From the NCBI GenBank assembly GCA_044425575.1, contig JAWXVE010000026.1, forward strand, positions 1-29,009: a stretch of DNA of 29,009 bases, given 5' to 3'. This document shows positions 23,228 to 29,009 of this stretch, piece after piece (position 1 is the first letter of the stretch; every line of letters begins with the position of its first letter). The position numbers and the translations under genes were made by a program. The DNA comes from JAWXVE01 sp044425575 (GTDB lineage Bacteria > Bacillota > Clostridia > Lachnospirales > Lachnospiraceae). Below the pieces are notes generated by a model. The model did not search any database and had not been told where the DNA came from. It saw only the letters and a list, made by a program, of their open reading frames with translations.

Positions 23228-24640
23228 ATGTTGTTTCCAAGTGAAATCTTCTTATTTCTATTTTTACCCTTTACTATAAGTATTTATTATATTTTTTTAA
23301 GAAAGACAAAAACGGCTAAGAATATATTTCTACTACTCATAAGTTTTGTCTTCTATACGTGGGGTGGCGCACAATATATCTGGTTAATGATTGGGGTTAT
23401 CCTATTCAATTACTTATTTGGTTTGTTAGTCCACCGATTTCGAGAACGAAATTCAATTGTAAAAGCCATCTTGATTTGTGCCATTGTCGTGAATATTGGC
23501 ATTCTTGGGTACTACAAATATGCAGGCTTTGTCATTGAAAATATAAATCATTTATTGGGAACACAGATTACATATGATAGCATTGGACTGCCTCTTGGTA
23601 TTTCTTTTTTTATTTTTCAAGCGCTATCTTATGTAATAGACATTTACCGAGGCAAAGGGCAAGTACAGAAGAATCCTCTTAACGTAGGATTATATATTTC
23701 CTTTTTCCCTCAGCTTATTGCAGGTCCCATTGTACGATATGAGACAGTTGCGAAGCAAATCAAAGATAGAACAGAAACGTTTCAACAGTTTTCCCAAGGT
23801 GTTACAAAGTTTATCATCGGTCTGGGTAAAAAAGTGATTATTGCAAATAACATCGGCATGGTTGCAGACACAGCCTTCTCTTTAGTGGGTGATGGTCAGT
23901 ATCAAGCCTCCTTTGCCATGGCTTGGCTTGGCGCGATTACCTACATGTTACAGATTTATTTTGACTTTTCTGGGTATTCAGATATGGCTATTGGACTTGG
24001 TAAAATGTTCGGCTTTCAATTTAATAAAAACTTCAACTACCCTTATATGGCCAAATCTGTTTCAGAATTTTGGCAAAGATGGCATATTTCCATGCAGACT
24101 TGGTTCCGTGATTATGTGTATTTCCCTCTTGGGGGCAGTCATGTAAGTACGAAATCCAGACTGGTATTTAATCTATTGGTGGTATGGTTGCTGACTGGAA
24201 TATGGCATGGTGCAAATTGGACATTTATTGTATGGGGATTACTTTATTTTGTAATATTAACACTAGAGAAATTAACGAAATTTCATGAAAAAATCGGCCC
24301 TTTAAAGCGTGTTTATACACTTCTTATTGTGCTAATGGGCTGGGTAGTTTTTCGTGCGGACTCAGTGGCAGATGCTATGACTTATTTGGGAGCTATGCTT
24401 AATATTCATACAACCGGCTTTGTTGATGCAGGTGCAGTGCAATTTATGAAACAGAATATATGGTTCTACTTAGTGGCTATCCTTGCATCTACACCGATTA
24501 TTAAGAACGTGGATAAGCATTTTTCCAATCGTAAAGTATGGAATGGTATTTATACCGTAATGCTAGTGGCTATTCTGCTCCTATCTGTTTCTTATATATT
24601 TAGTAGTTCCTACAACCCATTTATTTATTTTAACTTTTAG
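23228..24640 (+). CDS. AlgI-like MBOAT O-acyltransferase
   Basis: A membrane-bound O-acyltransferase that passes acetyl groups from the cytoplasm across the membrane for O-acetylation of a surface polymer, as AlgI, PatA and DltB do. From ATG 23228 it has 470 residues and about ten membrane helices. The family core SEFWQRWHISMQTWFRDYVY is present, and the catalytic histidine is His327 in TGIWHGANW. The start is set by GAGGTG 7 bases before ATG 23228; an in-frame TTG at 23183 lacks a site. It is followed after 14 bases by an AlgJ/X-like gene, the usual partner. Confidence 0.92.
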   Translation: MLFPSEIFLFLFLPFTISIYYIFLRKTKTAKNIFLLLISFVFYTWGGAQYIWLMIGVILFNYLFGLLVHRFRERNSIVKAILICAIVVNIGILGYYKYAGFVIENINHLLGTQITYDSIGLPLGISFFIFQALSYVIDIYRGKGQVQKNPLNVGLYISFFPQLIAGPIVRYETVAKQIKDRTETFQQFSQGVTKFIIGLGKKVIIANNIGMVADTAFSLVGDGQYQASFAMAWLGAITYMLQIYFDFSGYSDMAIGLGKMFGFQFNKNFNYPYMAKSVSEFWQRWHISMQTWFRDYVYFPLGGSHVSTKSRLVFNLLVVWLLTGIWHGANWTFIVWGLLYFVILTLEKLTKFHEKIGPLKRVYTLLIVLMGWVVFRADSVADAMTYLGAMLNIHTTGFVDAGAVQFMKQNIWFYLVAILASTPIIKNVDKHFSNRKVWNGIYTVMLVAILLLSVSYIFSSSYNPFIYFNF

Positions 24641-24654
24641 AAAGGCATAATACT

Positions 24655-25827
24655 ATGAGAGAAAAAGTAATTGCAGTTTGTTTTCTTGTATTTATCTTTG
24701 CAATATCCGGACAAACTATTTATGATACCATTCGGAATGAATATCTGGTTGTGGATACCGTTCCAACTGAAGTTGAATTATCCCAATCAGCCACTGAACA
24801 GGTAGAGGTTAGTGAGGAATCGTCTCTTACACAATTATCCCAAGAAGAATTGGATCTAAAGGATGAGATGCGAGAAGAAAGTGACGAGGAAAATAATACG
24901 AGTGAGGAAGAGTCGAGTAATCTCATTCAAGATTTTTCAGATAAATTCACACAAAATATTGCTACAAAAGAGGAATTTGTTCAGATAAACACTAATGCTT
25001 CGGCAGTTATGTCTTCGCAAACGTATTTCGAGTCAACACAGGTCTTACTTGGAAAAGACAATTGGTTATTTTATAAAAGTGCAGACGATGGCACAAGCAT
25101 TGCTGATTATCAAGGTACGGGGCATTACTCGGAAGAAAAGTTAGCAGAAATAGCCGACAATCTTATAAAGCAACGAGATGTACTTGCACAACAAGAGATT
25201 CGTTTTGTAGTATACATTGTTCCAAACAAGGAAGTTATTTACTTTGAATATATGCCAGATACAATCTATAGAGAGTCAACTGTGACTAGAACCGATGAAC
25301 TAGTTAATTATTTGCGTGAGAATACTGATTTAGAAGTTGTTTATCCCAAAAATGAATTGATGTATGCCAAGGAAGATCAATTGGTGTACTTCAAATATGA
25401 TACTCACTGGAATTATGTGGGGGGCTTCATTGGCATACAATGCCTCTTAAATCAATTATATAATACTTATCACGATGTGAGTGAAATGACATTTGTTGAA
25501 TCGCCTAGTGGTGTATTAGTGCAGAACGATTTGGCAATCATAGCCAATGTAGCAGATCTTTTTCAAGAAGAGTCTATGCTTATGTTTTCGGAAGAATACA
25601 TCTTAGAAGAACAAGTGGTGTCGGACACCATCTTATTTGTGGGAGATTCTTTTGGGATTACTCTTAGCGGAATGGGTCAGAGTTATTTTCCAAGTGGATC
25701 CAATTATATAGGAGTGTGGACTAGTGATATGAGCACAATTCAGCAGTATAATCCTGATATTGTGGTGTGGGAGAGCGTAGAACGCTATACGGATCGTATG
25801 CATTATCTAGATATAACTGCCGAGTAG
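24655..25827 (+). CDS. AlgJ/AlgX-like SGNH acetyltransferase partner (DHHW family)
   Basis: A 390-residue protein with an N-terminal membrane anchor (about 4-22) and the rest outside. Residues 35-95 are a Ser/Glu-rich acidic linker, longer than I expect for AlgJ. The catalytic domain begins LLGKDNWLFYK; the SGNH-like residues are visible as Asp249 and His251 in DTHWN and nucleophile Ser332 in GDSFG. Such proteins take acetyl from the MBOAT partner and put it on sugar hydroxyls. AAAGG precedes the ATG and the gene is 14 bases after the MBOAT gene, so the two form one unit. Acetylation is inferred; another short acyl group is possible. Confidence 0.86.
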   Translation: MREKVIAVCFLVFIFAISGQTIYDTIRNEYLVVDTVPTEVELSQSATEQVEVSEESSLTQLSQEELDLKDEMREESDEENNTSEEESSNLIQDFSDKFTQNIATKEEFVQINTNASAVMSSQTYFESTQVLLGKDNWLFYKSADDGTSIADYQGTGHYSEEKLAEIADNLIKQRDVLAQQEIRFVVYIVPNKEVIYFEYMPDTIYRESTVTRTDELVNYLRENTDLEVVYPKNELMYAKEDQLVYFKYDTHWNYVGGFIGIQCLLNQLYNTYHDVSEMTFVESPSGVLVQNDLAIIANVADLFQEESMLMFSEEYILEEQVVSDTILFVGDSFGITLSGMGQSYFPSGSNYIGVWTSDMSTIQQYNPDIVVWESVERYTDRMHYLDITAE

Positions 25828-25872
25828 AGTACAACCGATATGAACAGGCAATCACAGTAATAGGAGTTACTT

Positions 25873-26907
25873 ATGGAAAAACAACGCATTATGTATCTTG
25901 ATATGGCAAAAGGTATCGGTATTATTTTAGTAGTCGTGGGGCATTCCACCTTAGCGTCAGACCAAGTGATTACTTGGTTAGCTTCCTTTCACATGCCACT
26001 CTTTTTCATCATATCGGGGATGTTAATCTGGCAAATTGGTGAAGAGAAGAAGCCCTTTCTTCTTAGTATAAAACGTAAAGCTAAGAGCATTATGATTCCC
26101 TTCCTTACTTTTAACATTATCTATCTCATTATTAATTGTTTGAACTTGATACGAATGCCAGATCTCATTACACCATCACAAATATGGGATGCTGCCTATC
26201 AGGCAATCACTTTATATGGCATTTCCGTTCTTTGGTTTTTACCAGCTCTTTTTGTAAGCCAAATCACATTTCTAGCACTACGTAAGATACCAAAAGGGCG
26301 AGACATAGTCACTGTAATTAGCGTTCTGCTATTAGGTGCCATTGCTGTTTCTGGCAAACCACTTGTGGAACAACTCCCTATAGTGGGACTTCGCTATTTT
26401 TGTTCTATGTTGCTTCGTTCTTCTGCAGCTTTTGTATTTGTGACAGTAGGTTATTATACGAAGAAATACGTGTTGAAAGAGCGTGAACAACCAAGTCTTA
26501 TGGAATTGCTCCTAGGAATTGGTTGTTGTGGACTTGTAGTCTATCTAAGCTTTATTACACCGAGTGTAGACATGAATTTCTTAGTATTTGGAAACCCTCT
26601 TACTTATTATTCTATTGCTATTATAGGTACTATGGGCGTGGTACTCATTTGTAAAAATATCAAAACCATTGGTACATTAACTTTTTTGGGTGAAAATTCT
26701 TTGGTGATTATGGCAACTCACATGGACTGTCAAATTCTCACGCTTTCCTTCTTATTCGCCTCCATTGCAAACAATATCAGCCCTTTTGCAAAAGTATATG
26801 TATATTATGGTACTTTTGTTGTAGTTCTTGTTACCATGGAGCTAATTACTATTTATATCTTTAATCATTACCTATATTTTTTAATTGGTCGGAAACGCCC
26901 TAACTAA
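25873..26907 (+). CDS. Acyltransferase_3 family membrane protein (O-acetyltransferase-like)
   Basis: A 344-residue integral membrane protein with about ten helices of the OafA/NolL/fucose-4-O-acetylase-like type. The N-terminal signature is clear: YLDMAKGIGIILVVVGHS with Asp10 and His24, then FHMPLFFIISGML. It lacks a C-terminal SGNH domain. Such enzymes O-acetylate surface sugars. AGGAG lies 7 bases before the ATG and it follows the AlgJ/X-like gene by 45 bases, so the strand holds two different acetyl-transfer systems. Its last 27 bases overlap the convergent ABC ATPase gene and no terminator lies between. Confidence 0.88.
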   Translation: MEKQRIMYLDMAKGIGIILVVVGHSTLASDQVITWLASFHMPLFFIISGMLIWQIGEEKKPFLLSIKRKAKSIMIPFLTFNIIYLIINCLNLIRMPDLITPSQIWDAAYQAITLYGISVLWFLPALFVSQITFLALRKIPKGRDIVTVISVLLLGAIAVSGKPLVEQLPIVGLRYFCSMLLRSSAAFVFVTVGYYTKKYVLKEREQPSLMELLLGIGCCGLVVYLSFITPSVDMNFLVFGNPLTYYSIAIIGTMGVVLICKNIKTIGTLTFLGENSLVIMATHMDCQILTLSFLFASIANNISPFAKVYVYYGTFVVVLVTMELITIYIFNHYLYFLIGRKRPN

Positions 26908-27522
26908 TTTATGGTTTTCTATTTTTACTATGTTATGAGAGAAATCAATTAGATCTTCTTTATCGTGAGAAATAATAAGAATGGTTGTTTTCTCTTGTGT
27001 ATTCATATCTAATAGTAACTGGCGAATTCTATGAAAGCTTTCGTCATCTAGCCCATTAAATGGTTCATCTAATAATAGTAGCTTGGGATATTCCATAATG
27101 GCTTGCGCCAAGGATAGTTTTTGCTTCATTCCTAGGGAATACTTCCCTACTTTTGTTTTATCCAACGGATCTAATCCTACACTTTCCATTACAGAGAAAA
27201 TTCTTTCTTTTGTTATTTTATTCTGAATGGAAGCAATTAATTTAAGATTTTTATATCCACTATATTCTTTAAGAAATCCAATATTATCTAGTACAACTCC
27301 AATATCCTTTGGAAACGTCCCCTGTTCTAATACTGATCCGCCAATTGCAATGGTACCTTTTGTAGGATACATAATGCCTGCTATCATCTTTAACAATACA
27401 CTTTTTCCAACACCATTTCGACCAATAATGCCACATATTTCTCCATCTTCTACTTTTAAAGAGACATCCTCGAAAAGTACTTTTCCTTTAAAATTCTTCG
27501 TTATACCATTAATTTCAACCAT
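26881..27522 (-). CDS. ABC transporter ATP-binding protein (BcrA/LanF-like)
   Basis: The nucleotide-binding subunit of a small ABC transporter. Numbered from a possible upstream ATG (27546), Walker A GRNGVGKS is 42-49, signature YSLGMKQ 136-142, Walker B LLLLDEP 156-162 and H-loop His194. The place of the Q-loop reads GVVLDNIGFL, with Asp for Gln; the bacitracin (BcrA) and lantibiotic-immunity (LanF) ATPases have Glu there, so this points to that class. I prefer ATG 27522, where the conserved domain begins (MVEINGITKNF), with GGAAGG upstream. It follows two permease genes on one operon. The C-terminal codons overlap the acyltransferase gene on the other strand. Confidence 0.9.
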   Translation of the reverse strand: MVEINGITKNFKGKVLFEDVSLKVEDGEICGIIGRNGVGKSVLLKMIAGIMYPTKGTIAIGGSVLEQGTFPKDIGVVLDNIGFLKEYSGYKNLKLIASIQNKITKERIFSVMESVGLDPLDKTKVGKYSLGMKQKLSLAQAIMEYPKLLLLDEPFNGLDDESFHRIRQLLLDMNTQEKTTILIISHDKEDLIDFSHNIVKIENHKLVRAFPTN

Positions 27523-27554
27523 AATTATCTTTCCCTTCCTACACATCTTATGTT

Positions 27555-28217
27555 CTATCCTAACATGAGATTTCCAAACCGTAGTTTTGTTACTCTAAAA
27601 CTTGTATATGTTACTATGCACAATCCTATTCCATTACCAATTATCCCATACAATATGTCTTGCGGCCTTATTAATGCAGGGTACCAGTATCCTGCAAGAA
27701 CCACGATCAATTCAACCACTAGGGTAAGCACAAAAGAGACTTGATAATTCCCCGTGAGACTTTCTAGTAAAAGAATGAAAAAAGCTACGGTAACGGTAAA
27801 GAGTACTAATGCAAGACAAATACCTAGGAATTCTACTGCTTTATATTCTCCTAGTATGTTTGTCTGTTTGCTTATAACTAGTTGTACCATAACCCACAAG
27901 AGCCCTATTCCATAATATGCAAAAGCATATTGAAAACCTGCGATTACTTGTTCCTTCCACAAACTCCCAATACTTCCTTTTTTCATATAGTGGTAGATTG
28001 CGTAACTATGTAAGTATCTAGACATTTTCCCCGATAAGTATATTTGTATTGGTAGGTGAATAAATAACCATCCCATACACACTTTATCCACACGAGTAAA
28101 TCCCTGCAAATAAACTGCAATCTGCCCTATAATGGAGTCTTGGGCTCTATCATATAGAATGCCACACCAAGCATTCCACATACTATACAAGATAAAAATC
28201 CCAACTACCTTTTTCAT
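27555..28217 (-). CDS. ABC transporter permease-like membrane protein
   Basis: I do not recognise a named family. The 220 residues contain about six hydrophobic segments (for example 3-20, 90-112, 125-150, 160-180, 185-205), the layout of one small ABC-2-type permease. It lies between another membrane protein gene (20 bases upstream) and the ATPase gene (8 bases after its stop, or 32 if the later ATG is used), so it is probably one half of the membrane part of the transporter. Its substrate is unknown; a peptide antibiotic or lipid-like compound is suggested only by the ATPase class. Confidence 0.7.
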   Translation of the reverse strand: MKKVVGIFILYSMWNAWCGILYDRAQDSIIGQIAVYLQGFTRVDKVCMGWLFIHLPIQIYLSGKMSRYLHSYAIYHYMKKGSIGSLWKEQVIAGFQYAFAYYGIGLLWVMVQLVISKQTNILGEYKAVEFLGICLALVLFTVTVAFFILLLESLTGNYQVSFVLTLVVELIVVLAGYWYPALIRPQDILYGIIGNGIGLCIVTYTSFRVTKLRFGNLMLG

Positions 28218-28237
28218 GTAAAATTCCTCTCGCTATT

Positions 28238-28981
28238 CTAATAATCTTTTTGAATGTAAAAAGTCATTCTTACCCACCATAACATGTACAACACAAGTAA
28301 CCAATATACGATTATTTCTATCATACTTCTCTCATACCCTTGAACATAAACCGAGGCATGTCCCAGTGGTAGGTATTGTATAAGTTTTATGTTTGTATTT
28401 TTATATAGCCCTAATTCTATTAGAGGAACCATTCCCATTACAATATTTTGTATACGTAATAACGAACTTTGTTCTTCCACATTCTCCCTTAGCCATGTAA
28501 AAAAACAAAAGTATCCCATCATGCCAAGAAAAATTTTTCCAATCAACATGTAAATCTCACCTTGGGTATACACCTCATATTCAGGCAAATAATTCCACGT
28601 AGTAGTAATGGGATATTGCATTAGGAGAGCGATTACAAAACGTATGGTAAAAATAGCAATTACATAGATTACAACTCTAAGTGCTTGATTCTTCATTCGC
28701 GCTTTATAATAGATACTCCTTCTCTGAAATCGCATCATAACCAATAAGTCTCGATTGGTAATTTCACGGTAATCAGCCATTAAAATCCATATACTGAGCA
28801 CTCCGAAAAGTGCAATAAAATATACGTTACTGCTTGAAAACAGCAGAAACTCATAAAAATTACTTTCTTTTCCCCTAAGAACAGTATGATAAACTGACGC
28901 GTCTCGCCATACAACAATTATATTTACAATACCGATGAGAAGAATACGGTAGAACGATATTCTATTAACTTTGGTTCCCAT
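28238..28981 (-). CDS. ABC transporter permease-like membrane protein
   Basis: I do not recognise a named family. A 247-residue protein with about six membrane helices. Between the second and third helices a basic cytoplasmic stretch (LLVMMRFQRRSIYYKARMK) resembles the R-F/Y-x-x-R-x-x-Y/W motif of small Firmicute ABC permeases, which probably contacts the ATPase. RBS AGAGGAG lies 7 bases before the ATG at 28981. It is the first visible gene of the three-gene transporter operon; only 28 bases of upstream sequence are available, so the promoter and any further genes may lie outside. Confidence 0.7.
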   Translation of the reverse strand: MGTKVNRISFYRILLIGIVNIIVVWRDASVYHTVLRGKESNFYEFLLFSSSNVYFIALFGVLSIWILMADYREITNRDLLVMMRFQRRSIYYKARMKNQALRVVIYVIAIFTIRFVIALLMQYPITTTWNYLPEYEVYTQGEIYMLIGKIFLGMMGYFCFFTWLRENVEEQSSLLRIQNIVMGMVPLIELGLYKNTNIKLIQYLPLGHASVYVQGYERSMIEIIVYWLLVLYMLWWVRMTFYIQKDY

Positions 28982-29009
28982 AGCTAACTCCTCTTATTAA
29001 TAACAATGA

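Noticed and set aside
27227..27568. Plus-strand open frame of 113 codons
   Set aside because: It is a shadow of the ABC ATPase gene on the other strand; the ATPase motifs are clear.
1..29009. Mobile element or prophage near the tRNA genes
   Set aside because: No integrase, transposase, terminal inverted repeats or attachment-site duplications of tRNA 3' ends were seen.

Overview
This window is AT-rich DNA from a Firmicute of class Clostridia, most likely a Lachnospiraceae-type anaerobe. That placement is inferred from the secondary alcohol dehydrogenase (close to the Clostridium beijerinckii/Thermoanaerobacter enzyme as I remember it), a PgcA-type phosphosugar mutase, a ClpX paralogue, HAAS/DUF1700 and LytR-CpsA-Psr proteins, strong AGGAGG-type ribosome binding sites and sigma-A promoters. 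No phage, transposase, CRISPR array or rRNA was found. Eight tRNA genes are present; none encodes its 3' CCA.

Layout. (a) 1-2519: tRNA-Leu, a soluble zinc-binding (CZB) chemoreceptor, and a six-tRNA operon (Pro-Gly-Arg-His-Gln-Lys) driven by a perfect TTGACA-17-TATAAT promoter, all on the minus strand. (b) 2520-5342: a tight minus-strand operon of a THUMP RNA methyltransferase, a membrane-anchored amidase-fold protein that has lost its catalytic residues, and the house-cleaning nucleotidase RdgB. (c) 5343-8244: a small Asn/Ser/Lys-rich protein, a HAAS-domain membrane protein, tRNA-Arg(ACG) and a transmembrane chemoreceptor. (d) 8245-10350: a two-gene operon of an NADP-type zinc alcohol dehydrogenase and a COG0523 (CobW-like) metallochaperone GTPase. 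(e) 10425-13632: HtrA protease followed by a divergent ClpX, a protein quality-control pair.

(f) 13727-22908 is a minus-strand cell-surface polysaccharide locus. It holds a GT-C membrane glycosyltransferase, phosphosugar mutase PgcA (supplies glucose-1-phosphate), three GT2 glycosyltransferases, a WcaJ-type initiating sugar-phosphate transferase and an LCP ligase. PgcA would feed NDP-sugar synthesis, WcaJ would prime undecaprenyl phosphate, the GT2 enzymes would extend the chain, and LCP would attach the product to peptidoglycan. A flippase and polymerase or ABC exporter are not in the window. (g) 23228-26907, plus strand: an O-acetylation cassette of AlgI-like MBOAT, AlgJ/X-like SGNH protein and an Acyltransferase_3 membrane protein, probably decorating the same polymer. 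(h) 26881-28981, minus strand: a small ABC transporter with two separate permeases and a BcrA/LanF-like ATPase; its operon may continue past the window edge.

The most unusual signals are: all three tRNA transcription units start with a hairpin at the predicted +1; a pseudo-amidase conserved as an intact gene; a ClpX lacking the RKH motif; a COG0523 GTPase lacking its NKxD motif beside a zinc enzyme; a 13-bp inverted repeat over the -35 box of the wcaJ promoter; and two short tandem duplications upstream of genes.
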